Shown here one piece after another: positions 22,408-30,519 of a DNA stretch of 34,605 bases. The DNA lies in the NCBI GenBank assembly GCA_036526135.1, contig DATCZA010000033.1, positions 1 to 34,605 on the forward strand. The letters run 5' to 3'. Made by a program: the position numbers and the translations under genes. A model generated the notes under the pieces. It saw only the letters and a program-made list of their open reading frames with translations. It was not told where the DNA came from and searched no databases. The stretch's first letter is position 1; each line of letters begins with the position of its first letter. Origin of the DNA: UBA2965 sp036526135 (GTDB lineage: Bacteria > Pseudomonadota > Gammaproteobacteria > Pseudomonadales > Azotimanducaceae).

Positions 22408-23773
22408 TTACCGCTGGGATACCCGGCGCCAGTAGTCGTCGGTCAACGACTTGACCTCCCGGCGCATCAGCACGAGACCGATGAGGTTGGGGATCGTCAT
22501 CAGGGCGAGCGTCACCGCTGATATCAGCCAGACCAGAGACGTATCGACCACCGTGGCGGCGAAGAACCCCGCCACGTAGACCATGCGGTATACGCTCACC
22601 CACTGAACACCGAACAGGTAGGTCACGGCACGGTCACCGTAATAAGACCAGGCGAGCGCGGTGGAGAACGCGAACATAACCAGGCCCACCGTGACCGCGT
22701 ACTGCCCATACTCGCCCAGGAAACTGCGTTTGAAGGCTTCTGCGGTCAGCGGCACGGAGTGCAGGAGCGATCGGCCTCTGATGTCGACATCGGGAGTCAC
22801 CAGGCTTCCGTCGACGACCTCGAGGACGCCGCTGAAAGGCCTGCCGGCGCTCTGAAAACGCACGTCTTCCGCGATGGAGCGATTGTGGAGCACGGTGAAC
22901 GCGACACTCGACGCGACCCCGTCGCTCACCAGCACGGACCCGGAGAACGCCGTCACCGGGTCATTCGCCGGCGGCACGATGTCCAGATGATCGAACAACG
23001 CCTTGACGTGGGCAGGGTTGCCCTCCTTGTAGGTGCCGGCCGAGGCGTGCGCGATGGGCGCGGACCCCTGCCCCGCCTCGTTCGAGAACAAACCGCGGTT
23101 GACGCCCCGGTTGAAGGCGTAGGCAAACGTGGCGCCCAGGAAGCCGCCCGTCGCCGCCGAACCGGTGAAGGCGTTGGAGAACACCGCTGCGAAGGAGGGA
23201 ACGATCTGATCCGCGTTGCTTGCGGCCACCGAAAGCGCCCCCAGCGCGTAGAGCACCCCCATGACGGGCACGATGCTGGCAGCCACCACGGCGATTCGCC
23301 GGATACCGCCGATGATGACGAGCCCGAGCAGGGCGGCAAGCACTGCCCCGGCAACCCAGGTGGGAATGCCGAACGACGCCTCCAGGCCCGAGGCCATGTT
23401 GTTGCTCTGGGGCAGGTTGCCCGACCCGAACGAGCTCACCACCGTGGCCGCGGCGAAAAACACGGCCAGCCAGCGCATGTTGAGGCCCCGCTCCATGTAG
23501 TACATGGGCCCGCCGGCCATCCGTCCTTGCGCGTCCTTCACCCGGTAGCGGTGGGAGATGGTCACCTCGACGAACTTCGTGGTCATGCCCAGAAAGGCCG
23601 TGGCCCACATCCAGAAAAGCGCCGCCGGCCCGCCTAGGTAGATGGCGAAAGAATCGAATCTGGGGAAAACCGAGATAGAGGGTGAAGAAAAGCCCGACGC
23701 CGAGCAGAAGAAAGGGAAAGTACACGGCGCTGCCGAGCCAGCCGTCCAGGAAGCCGATGAGATCCTCGAACAT
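22408..23773 (-). pseudogene. AgcS-type sodium:alanine/glycine symporter, frameshifted by internal deletion
   Basis: AgcS transporters import alanine or glycine with sodium. The N-terminus (MFEDLIGFLDGWLGSAVYF ... LGFPQIRFFRH, 44 residues from 23773) is in one frame. At 23642-23647 (CGCCAT on the minus strand) the homology jumps to another frame, AIYLGGPAALFWMWATAFLGM, which stays open to 22408. The conserved segment normally between them (about 50-60 residues with GTGNIAGVA, part of the transport core) is missing. CGCCAT would fit both sides of the join, so a microhomology deletion is likely. A second gap is suspected after NEAGQGSAPIAHAS, where the expected EPFIDT membrane helix is absent. 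The remaining 400-codon frame is unlikely to make a working transporter. An assembly error is the alternative. Confidence 0.8.
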
Positions 23774-23787
23774 GGGGCCGCCCGTTT

Positions 23788-25239
23788 CTATGGCTTCTGC
23801 TTCTGCTTCCGACCCCCGAACAGCGCCTCACGCATGACGCCGTGCAGCGCGTTCTGCTCGATGACCCCGCCCAACGCTTCGGCGTTCAGACCCAGGGCGT
23901 AGGCGGCCACGTCCTCACCGCTGTGGGTCTCCACATCCAGCGGGACCCCGGCGGGCTGCTGAAAACCCGGATCGGTTGTATCGACCTCGGTCAGATCCCG
24001 GATCGGCTCGGCGTGGCTTGGGCCGTTGGCGTAGCCGAGCGTGGTGTAAGGGCGTCCCTGGGCATCCAGGCCGGGCGTTCCCCCTAGCGTCTCTACCTTG
24101 CCGAGTATGGGGTTACCGCGCTTCGGATACCCGCTGATGGTCAGCGTGTGGCTGTGGTCGGCGGTCACCAGGATGAGCGTATCCGCCGGGTCCGTCATGG
24201 CCATGGCAGTGGCCACCGCGTCGGACAGCGCCAGCGTGTCCACGAGCGCCCGGTAGGCGTTGGTGAAGTGATGGGCATGGTCGATGCGGCCGCCCTCGAT
24301 CATCAGAAAGTAGCCGGGGCCGCGGCCCTGCAGACGCTCGATGGCGAACCGCGTGAGCTCGGCAAGTGACGGTTCGCCGCCGGCATCCCGGGCCCGGTCG
24401 GCCTCGAACTGCATGTGGGAAGGCTCGAACAGTCCCAGCACCTGCTCGTTGGCGGCGGGATCCAGCGCGTCCAGCTGCTCGGCATTCCAGACGAAGCGGC
24501 GGTTCGGCGCGCCGGCCGACCACCGCTCCACCAGGTTGGTCTGATCGGCCCGCATTCCCCGGGTGTCGGGATACTCGGGATCCGGCGCCTCGGCCGGGCG
24601 GAAGGCGGCCCGACCGCCGCCCAGGATGACGTCGATGCCGTCGCCCGGCTCGAATTCCACCAGCTGCGCCGCGATGTCCCTGCAGCCGGCCGCGGAAGCC
24701 GGGGCGGGCAGCATGCTGTCGGCTTCCCAGTTCCGGTTGGGCACGTGGGCATAGGTGGCCGCCGGCGTCGCGTGGGTGATCCTGGCCGTGGAGACGATGC
24801 CCGTCGCGTAGCCGCGCAGCTCGGCCTCTTCCAATAGGGTCTGACGTTTGCCGGCCAGAGATCCCGGGCAATCGTCGTTGTCGACCTCCGGCCCCACGGC
24901 GATGTGCCCGACGCGGGTTTTCTCCCCCGTCATGATGGCCGACATGGTGCCCGCGCTGTCGGGGACCTGCCCGTCCGTGTTGTAGGTCTTCACCAGCGCC
25001 ACGTGAGGAAAGTGCTCGAAAGCCAGCGCGTGCTCCTCGCCGGCGAGGCCCTGACGTTGCCCTTCGAATATGCGGGCGGCGGTGACGGTGCTGACCCCCA
25101 TACCGTCGCCGAGGAAGAGAATGACGTTCCGGCTGGCCGGTTCCTGCTCCGGCATGGTCGCGCAGGCCGCCAGCGCCGTGAGGGATGTGGCAGCGAGCCA
25201 TCTCGGCCATCGCGTCCGGAAACTTGTCATCCTCTTCAT
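23788..25239 (-). CDS. Alkaline phosphatase, predicted lipoprotein
   Basis: This PhoA-superfamily phosphomonoesterase frees phosphate from organic esters outside the cytoplasm. The 483-residue precursor has a lipoprotein signal with lipobox LAAC, so Cys26 should be lipidated. Metal and catalytic motifs are complete: VILFLGDGMG, the nucleophile Ser95 in PDSAGTMSAIMTG, STARITHATPAATYAH, MIEGGRIDHAHH, TADHSHTL and the late ETHSGEDVAAYALG. ARITHATPAA places it with the marine/Vibrio and TAB5-like group, not with E. coli PhoA. It lies 29 bases behind gor and 14 before the AgcS remnant, on the same strand. No Pho box was identified. Confidence 0.95.
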   Translation of the reverse strand: MKRMTSFRTRWPRWLAATSLTALAACATMPEQEPASRNVILFLGDGMGVSTVTAARIFEGQRQGLAGEEHALAFEHFPHVALVKTYNTDGQVPDSAGTMSAIMTGEKTRVGHIAVGPEVDNDDCPGSLAGKRQTLLEEAELRGYATGIVSTARITHATPAATYAHVPNRNWEADSMLPAPASAAGCRDIAAQLVEFEPGDGIDVILGGGRAAFRPAEAPDPEYPDTRGMRADQTNLVERWSAGAPNRRFVWNAEQLDALDPAANEQVLGLFEPSHMQFEADRARDAGGEPSLAELTRFAIERLQGRGPGYFLMIEGGRIDHAHHFTNAYRALVDTLALSDAVATAMAMTDPADTLILVTADHSHTLTISGYPKRGNPILGKVETLGGTPGLDAQGRPYTTLGYANGPSHAEPIRDLTEVDTTDPGFQQPAGVPLDVETHSGEDVAAYALGLNAEALGGVIEQNALHGVMREALFGGRKQKQKP

Positions 25240-25268
25240 GCCGTCCGCTCCCCTTGCTGCACCCGCGG

Positions 25269-26621
25269 CTACCTTGCGGGCTCGCGCATGGTGACGAACT
25301 CCTCCGCCGCCGTGGGGTGAATGCCGATGGTCTGGTCGAAGTGCGCCTTGGTCGCACCCGCCGTGATGGCGACGCCGATGCCCTGGACGATCTCGCCAGC
25401 TTCCGGACCGACCATGTGCGCACCGACGACGCGGTCACTCGCACCGTCGACCAGAAGCTTCATGAACGTGCGCTCCTGCCGGCCGGTCAGCGTGTGCTTC
25501 ATGGGCCGGAACTCCGACTCGAACACGGCAAGGTCCGGGTAGCGCTCCCGGGCTTCGGTCTCCGTCGGCCCCACCGTGCCGATGTTCGGCTGGCAGAACA
25601 CGGCGGTGGGAATGTTCTCGTAATTCACGCGGCTGGCCGGCCGGTCGGTAAACAGGTTGGCAGACACGCACATCCCCTCGGCGATGGCTACCGGCGTCAG
25701 CTGCACGTTGTCGATCACGTCGCCAAGCGCATAGATGCCGGGCGCCGTCGTCCGGTAGAACTCGTCCACCACGATGCCGCCACGCTCGTTGAGCGCAACA
25801 TCTACCGTTTCCAGGCCCAGATCGCCCGTCTTCGGGGTCCTGCCGGTGGCGTAGAGCACCAGATCCGCGTCGAGAGATCCACCCTCCACCAGGTGCACGC
25901 GCCGCCGGCCGTCCACCGCTTCGATGCGGGCCACGTTGGTGTTGAACCTCAGACCAATGTCCTTCTGGGTGAGCTCGTTGGCGACGAACTGACGCACCCC
26001 GTCGTCGAAGCCCCGCAGGAACAGATCGCGCCGGTAGAGCAGCTCGACGTTCGCCCCGAGGCCTTTGAATATTCCGGCAAACTCCACCGCGATGTAGCCG
26101 CCGCCGACCACCACCACGCGTTTGGGAAACGACTCCAGATAGAACGCTTCGTTGGAGGTGATGGCCAGCTCCCGGCCGGGGACGTCGGGCACCGCGGGCC
26201 AGCTGCCTGTGGCGATCAGAATGTGCTCGGCCGTGAACGTCTGCCCGTCCATGGCCACCGTGTTCGGCCCTGCGATTCGCGCATGGCCCCATTTGGTTTC
26301 CACGCCCGCCTTCTCGAGCAGGCTCGCGTAAACGCCGTTGAGCCGCTCGATCTCCCGCGTCTTGTTGTCGCGCAGCCTCGGCCAGTCGAATCCCGTGGGC
26401 GAAACGTCCCAGCCGTACGCCGCGGCGTCCTCGAAATCCTCGTGAAAGTGGGAGCCGTAGACGAAGAGCTTCTTGGGCACGCAGCCCACGTTGACGCACG
26501 TGCCGCCCAGGTAGGTGCTCTCGGCTACGGCCACCCGGGCGCCGTATCCGGCCGACATCCGCGCGGCTCTGACGCCGCCGGATCCCGCGCCGATCACGAA
26601 CAGGTCGTAGTCGTAGCTCAT
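25269..26621 (-). CDS. gor: Glutathione-disulfide reductase
   Basis: Glutathione reductase uses NADPH to keep glutathione reduced. I start at the ATG ending at 26621 (450 residues) because GGGGAGA precedes it and the family N-terminus SYDYDLFVIGAGSGG follows; the open frame to 27035 is not coding. FAD binding: GAGSGGVRAAR (11-21). Redox-active pair: Cys42 and Cys47 in GGTCVNVGCVPKK. NADPH binding: VVVGGGYIAVEFAG with later arginines (YRRDLF). Second FAD motif: GIYALGDV. The active-site HPTAAEE is near the C-terminus. It is the first gene of a minus-strand group and diverges from the TPP enzyme gene. Confidence 0.97.
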   Translation of the reverse strand: MSYDYDLFVIGAGSGGVRAARMSAGYGARVAVAESTYLGGTCVNVGCVPKKLFVYGSHFHEDFEDAAAYGWDVSPTGFDWPRLRDNKTREIERLNGVYASLLEKAGVETKWGHARIAGPNTVAMDGQTFTAEHILIATGSWPAVPDVPGRELAITSNEAFYLESFPKRVVVVGGGYIAVEFAGIFKGLGANVELLYRRDLFLRGFDDGVRQFVANELTQKDIGLRFNTNVARIEAVDGRRRVHLVEGGSLDADLVLYATGRTPKTGDLGLETVDVALNERGGIVVDEFYRTTAPGIYALGDVIDNVQLTPVAIAEGMCVSANLFTDRPASRVNYENIPTAVFCQPNIGTVGPTETEARERYPDLAVFESEFRPMKHTLTGRQERTFMKLLVDGASDRVVGAHMVGPEAGEIVQGIGVAITAGATKAHFDQTIGIHPTAAEEFVTMREPAR

Positions 26622-26648
26622 CGTCTCGATTCTCCCCGGGGAAACGGA

Positions 26649-26662
26649 CCCGCAGATGCGGG
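26649..26662. promoter_or_regulatory. 14-base palindrome in the gor upstream region
   Basis: CCCGCAGATGCGGG is a near-perfect palindrome (six-base arms, GA centre), 28 bases before the gor ATG and between two divergent genes. It could be an operator or a short mRNA hairpin in the gor leader. I do not recognise a regulator for it. Confidence 0.3.
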
Positions 26663-26693
26663 ATGTGACGGAGCGTAATTGATGAGCACCGAA

Positions 26694-26723
26694 TTGCAAT
26701 GCTTCTTCCGGCCCACATACACT
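26694..26723 (+). promoter_or_regulatory. Candidate sigma70 promoter for the TPP enzyme-ugd pair
   Basis: TTGCAA (26694-26699) and TACACT (26718-26723) are 18 bases apart, each matching the consensus at four of six positions. Transcription would start about 20 bases before the ATG at 26752. Confidence 0.4.
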
Positions 26724-26751
26724 CCGCTTTCCTCTCGTCACCGGTACGGCC

Positions 26752-28296
26752 ATGAACGGCGCGCAGAGCTTGTTGAAGACGTTCGTGAACGCAGGCGTGG
26801 AAGTCTGCTTCACCAATCCGGGAACCTCGGAGATGCACTTCGTTGCCGCGCTGGACACGGAGGACGGCATGCGCTGCGTGCTCGGGCTGTTCGAGGGAGT
26901 GGTCACCGGAGCGGCGGACGGGTACGCCCGCATGGCCGGCAAGCCGGCATGCACGCTGCTGCACCTGGGCCCGGGCCTGGCCAACGGCCTCGCCAATCTG
27001 CACAACGCCCGCCGGGCGAACTCTCCAATCGTCAACGTGGTGGGTGAGCACGCAACCTACCACCGGCATCTGGACGCGCCGCTGACCTCCGACATCGAAG
27101 GCTTCGCGAGCCCGGTTTCCGGCTGGACGCGCGTCTCGGAGTCAGCCGCATCGGTAGCCGCCGATGGCGCCGAGGCGCTGCGGGCTTCGCTGCAGCCGCC
27201 GGGGCAGATCGCCACCCTCATCCTGCCCGCCGACACGGCCTGGAACGAACCTGCGGCCGAGGCCGATCCTCTTCCTTCGGCAGACCCCGGACCATTCGAT
27301 GCCCTCGCCGTGGAAGCGGCCGCCCGGGCGTTGCGCTCCGGCGAGCCCTGCGCGCTGCTCTTGAACGGCGTGGGCGTGAGCGAGGCGGGACAGATCCTGG
27401 CCAGCCGCATCGCCGAGCACTGCGGCGCGCGGCTGCTGGGAGATACCTTCATCGCGCGGATCCCCGGGGGCGCCGGCCGGGTCACCATTCCGCGTCTTCC
27501 CTACTTTGCCGAGCAGGCCGAAGAAGCTCTGGCCGGCGTCCGCCACCTGATCATGGTGGACACGAAACCACCGGTGAGCTTTTTCGCCTACCCGGGTCGC
27601 GCCAGCGAGCTCACTCCCAATGGGGCGGAGGCCATCGTGCTCACCCAGGCGGGAGAAGACACCATCGGCGCGCTGGAGGCCCTGGTCGATGCCGTGGGGG
27701 CGACCGGCCAGCAGCCCGTGCTTGCCGATCTGCAACGGCCCGATCTCCCCGACGGCCCGCTGAACCCCGAGACCATCGCCCGGGCTCTTGCCGCCCTGCT
27801 ACCCGAGCAGGCCATCCTCGTCAACGAGGCGGCCACCTCCGGGTTCGGGCTCCCGGCGTTTCTGCCTCGCACGGCCCCCTACGACATGCTCGACCTGACC
27901 GGCGGCGCCATCGGCATGGGGCTGCCCGCCGCTACCGGTGCCGCCATCGCCTGCCCCGACCGGCGGGTCGTGGCGCTGCAGGCAGACGGCAGCGCCATGT
28001 ACACAGTGCAGGCTCTGTGGACCATGGCACGGGAGGGGCTGGATGTGACGGTGGTTCTGTTCTCAAACCGCAAGTACGCCATCCTGCAGGTGGAGTTCAT
28101 GCGCGTGGGCGCCCACAATCCCGGGCCGAAAGCCATGGACATGCTGGATCTCACCCGACCGGACCTCGACTGGGTGAGCATTGCCCGGGGGATGGGGGTA
28201 GACGCCGTTCGCGCTGACGATGCGGCGTCGTTCAACCAGGCGCTCGGGCGCAGCTTTGCGACCCCGGGCCCGTTTCTCATCGAAGCCGTCATTTAG
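26752..28296 (+). CDS. Thiamine-diphosphate-dependent enzyme (acetolactate synthase large-subunit-like)
   Basis: The 514-residue protein has the three-domain layout of ThDP decarboxylases/carboligases. The catalytic glutamate that activates ThDP is Glu48 in LGLFEGVVTGAADGYARM. The ThDP/Mg2+ motif is ADGSAMYTVQALW with the later SNRKYAIL, having Ala where most relatives have Gly in GDGS. It is often annotated as acetolactate synthase, but it is shorter than true IlvB/IlvI. It lacks a recognisable regulatory-subunit gene next to it, and its N-terminus (VCFTNPGTSEMHFV) places it with the benzoylformate-decarboxylase/IlvB-like side group. The actual substrate is unknown. It is probably cotranscribed with ugd (gap nine bases). 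Confidence 0.9.
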   Translation: MNGAQSLLKTFVNAGVEVCFTNPGTSEMHFVAALDTEDGMRCVLGLFEGVVTGAADGYARMAGKPACTLLHLGPGLANGLANLHNARRANSPIVNVVGEHATYHRHLDAPLTSDIEGFASPVSGWTRVSESAASVAADGAEALRASLQPPGQIATLILPADTAWNEPAAEADPLPSADPGPFDALAVEAAARALRSGEPCALLLNGVGVSEAGQILASRIAEHCGARLLGDTFIARIPGGAGRVTIPRLPYFAEQAEEALAGVRHLIMVDTKPPVSFFAYPGRASELTPNGAEAIVLTQAGEDTIGALEALVDAVGATGQQPVLADLQRPDLPDGPLNPETIARALAALLPEQAILVNEAATSGFGLPAFLPRTAPYDMLDLTGGAIGMGLPAATGAAIACPDRRVVALQADGSAMYTVQALWTMAREGLDVTVVLFSNRKYAILQVEFMRVGAHNPGPKAMDMLDLTRPDLDWVSIARGMGVDAVRADDAASFNQALGRSFATPGPFLIEAVI

Positions 28297-28305
28297 AATG
28301 AAATC

Positions 28306-29643
28306 ATGAAGATCACCATGTTCGGGACCGGCTACGTGGGCCTGGTCACCGGTACCTGCTTTGCCGAGATGGGCAACGAGGTCCTCTGCGTGGACGTGAA
28401 CGCGGAGAAGATCGAAGCCCTCAACGCTGGACAGATTCCCATCTACGAGCCCGGGCTCGAGCAGATGGTCAAGTCCAACGCCTCCGGTGGCCGTCTGAAG
28501 TTCAGCACAGACGTCGAGGAAGGCGTGCACCACGGCCGGGTTCTCTTCATCGCCGTTGGGACGCCTTCGGACGAGGACGGCTCGGCGGACTTGAGCTACG
28601 TGATCGGCGTGGCGAAGACCATCGGGCAGCACATGGCCGAGCCCAAGGTGGTGGTCGACAAATCCACCGTGCCCGTGGGCACGGCGGATCAGGTTCGCGC
28701 CGCCATCGGGGAAACCCTTGCGGCCCGGGGTGCGGAGATCGACTTCGACGTGGTCTCCAATCCCGAGTTCCTCAAGGAAGGCGCGGCCATCAACGACTTC
28801 ATGAAGCCGGACCGCATCGTGATCGGCGCCACCAATCCCGAGACGATTGCGACCATGGAGGCGCTGTACGCTCCCTTCAACCGCAACCACGACAAGATCG
28901 TCCACATGGACGTGCGCTCGGCGGAGCTCACCAAGTACGCGGCGAACGTGATGCTGGCCACGCGCATCAGCCTCATGAACGAGATCGCCAACCTGGCCGA
29001 CCTGCTCGGTGCCGACATCGAAGCGGTGCGCCGCGGCATCGGCACGGATCCGCGCATCGGCTACCACTTCATCTACGCGGGCAGCGGCTATGGCGGCTCC
29101 TGCTTTCCAAAGGACGTGAAGGCGCTGATCCACACGGCCAGCGAGGCGGGCTACGACGCGGCCATCGTCCGCGGCGTGGAAGCAGTGAACGAGCGCCAGA
29201 AGAGCGTGCTGGTGGGCAAGCTGCGCAGGCATTTCGACGACGACCTCGAAGGACGCACGTTCGCCCTGTGGGGCCTCGCCTTCAAGCCCAACACTGACGA
29301 CATGCGTGAGGCGCCGAGCTGCACCATCATGGAGCAGCTGTTTGCAGCCGGTGCCAGGGTGAGGGCCTACGACCCCGCCGCCATGCCGGAAGCCGCGCAT
29401 CTTTACGACGGGCAGGATGGCCTCACCCTGTGCGAAGCGCGGGACGGCACCCTGGAAGGCGCGGACGCCCTGGTCGTGGTCACGGAGTGGAACGAGTTCC
29501 GCAGCCCCGACTTCCTGGACGTCAAGGCAAGGCTCAAGCAGCCCGTGATCTTCGATGGCCGCAACCTCTACGACCCGGACTATCTCGCCCAGCTGGGCTT
29601 CGACTACTACGCCATCGGACGGGGCAAGCCGAGCCAGACCTGA
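28306..29643 (+). CDS. ugd: UDP-glucose 6-dehydrogenase
   Basis: Ugd oxidises UDP-glucose to UDP-glucuronate with two NAD+, supplying uronic acids for capsule, exopolysaccharide or LPS modification. The 445-residue protein has the NAD motif MFGTGYVGLVTG at the N-terminus, VDKSTVPVGTAD, NPEFLKEGAAI, the catalytic Cys266 in GSGYGGSCFPKDVKAL, and the C-terminal ALWGLAFKPNTDDMREAPS. All are intact. No glycosyltransferase or export genes adjoin it. The neighbouring ThDP enzyme has no obvious link. The SOS-controlled imuA promoter begins 15 bases after its stop. Confidence 0.97.
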   Translation: MKITMFGTGYVGLVTGTCFAEMGNEVLCVDVNAEKIEALNAGQIPIYEPGLEQMVKSNASGGRLKFSTDVEEGVHHGRVLFIAVGTPSDEDGSADLSYVIGVAKTIGQHMAEPKVVVDKSTVPVGTADQVRAAIGETLAARGAEIDFDVVSNPEFLKEGAAINDFMKPDRIVIGATNPETIATMEALYAPFNRNHDKIVHMDVRSAELTKYAANVMLATRISLMNEIANLADLLGADIEAVRRGIGTDPRIGYHFIYAGSGYGGSCFPKDVKALIHTASEAGYDAAIVRGVEAVNERQKSVLVGKLRRHFDDDLEGRTFALWGLAFKPNTDDMREAPSCTIMEQLFAAGARVRAYDPAAMPEAAHLYDGQDGLTLCEARDGTLEGADALVVVTEWNEFRSPDFLDVKARLKQPVIFDGRNLYDPDYLAQLGFDYYAIGRGKPSQT

Positions 29644-29662
29644 CGCTTCGAACCTCTTGATA

Positions 29663-29678
29663 CTGTATATCCATACAG
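29663..29678. promoter_or_regulatory. LexA (SOS) box before imuA
   Basis: CTGTATATCCATACAG fits the E. coli-type LexA consensus CTGT-N8-ACAG exactly, with TA flanking on the left. It lies between a TTGATA -35 (29658-29663) and a TAATCT -10 (29681-29686), so bound LexA would block RNA polymerase. A second, degenerate half-match (CTGTATGAAAAGACCG, 29695-29710) follows. Confidence 0.9.
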
Positions 29679-29724
29679 GTAATCTGGCCGACCCCTGTAT
29701 GAAAAGACCGTATCGAGCGCGAGC

Positions 29725-30519
29725 ATGGCCGAGCCGTCCGGAAAAGCCTCCCGACTTCTTGAACACCCCGCACTCTGGCGTGCCGGGCAGCTGAACCAGG
29801 CAACCGAGGCGCTCAGCACGGGTTTTCCCGAGCTCGATGCTCATCTGCCCGGCCGGGGCTGGCCGAGAGCGGGCCTGAGCGAGTTTCTCCTGGACACCAC
29901 GGGCGCCGGCGAGCTGAAGCTGCTCGCACCTCTGCTCAAGGACTTAAGCCGCAGCGAGGCGCGCTGGATTGCCTGGGTAAACCCGCCGTTCATCCCTTAC
30001 GCCCCGGCCCTCACCGCGCTGGGCATCGACGTGGACAGGGTGCTGCTCATCCATCCGCGGGACCACAAGGACGCTCTGTGGGCCTTCGAGCGGGCGGCGC
30101 GATCGGGCGGGTGCAGCGTGGTGCTGGGCTGGCTCGACGAGAAGCAGCTAAAGGTCAAAGACACCCGGAGGCTGCAGCTCGCCGCCCGGCAGGGGCGTGC
30201 GTTCTCCTGCCTGTTCCGCCCGGTGAGCGCCGCGGCGGAGAGCTCCATGGCCGAGCTGAGGCTGAAGATGAAGGCTCTCGGATCCGGAAAGCTGGAAGTG
30301 TCGATCACCAAACGGCGCGGAGGCTGGCCGGTCACGGGGCTGAACCTGACCGTGGCCGAACCCCGCCGGCCCGCAGAGATCCGCGAGCAGCTGTCGCTCT
30401 GGCGCAGCCTGCAGCATCCGCAGGACGCCGGTAACGAGGCGGAGCTGCCCGTTCTCGGCAACCCGGCGCCGGCGGGTGCAACCCACGCGCCCTCTTCCCC
30501 CGGCCGCCTCGTCCACTGA
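29725..30519 (+). CDS. imuA: Translesion synthesis accessory protein ImuA
   Basis: ImuA is a RecA/SulA-like protein that works with ImuB and DnaE2 in damage-induced mutagenesis. The 264-residue product has GFPELDAHLPGRGWPRAGLSEFL near 34-54, typical of the family, then WVNPPFIPYAPALTALGID, and a RecA-like core with LGWLDEKQLKVKDTRRLQLAA. Its C-terminal 40 residues are Pro/Ala-rich and probably disordered. It is the first gene of imuA-imuB-dnaE2, directly behind the LexA box. Its stop overlaps the ATG of imuB by one base (TGATG). There is no lexA2 in front, unlike the cassette of some other bacteria. Confidence 0.94.
   Translation: MAEPSGKASRLLEHPALWRAGQLNQATEALSTGFPELDAHLPGRGWPRAGLSEFLLDTTGAGELKLLAPLLKDLSRSEARWIAWVNPPFIPYAPALTALGIDVDRVLLIHPRDHKDALWAFERAARSGGCSVVLGWLDEKQLKVKDTRRLQLAARQGRAFSCLFRPVSAAAESSMAELRLKMKALGSGKLEVSITKRRGGWPVTGLNLTVAEPRRPAEIREQLSLWRSLQHPQDAGNEAELPVLGNPAPAGATHAPSSPGRLVH

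Noticed and set aside
28063..29844. Minus-strand open frame of 593 codons opposite ugd
   Set aside because: Shadow of ugd and the TPP gene end; composition is that of an antisense frame and it also crosses the LexA-controlled promoter.
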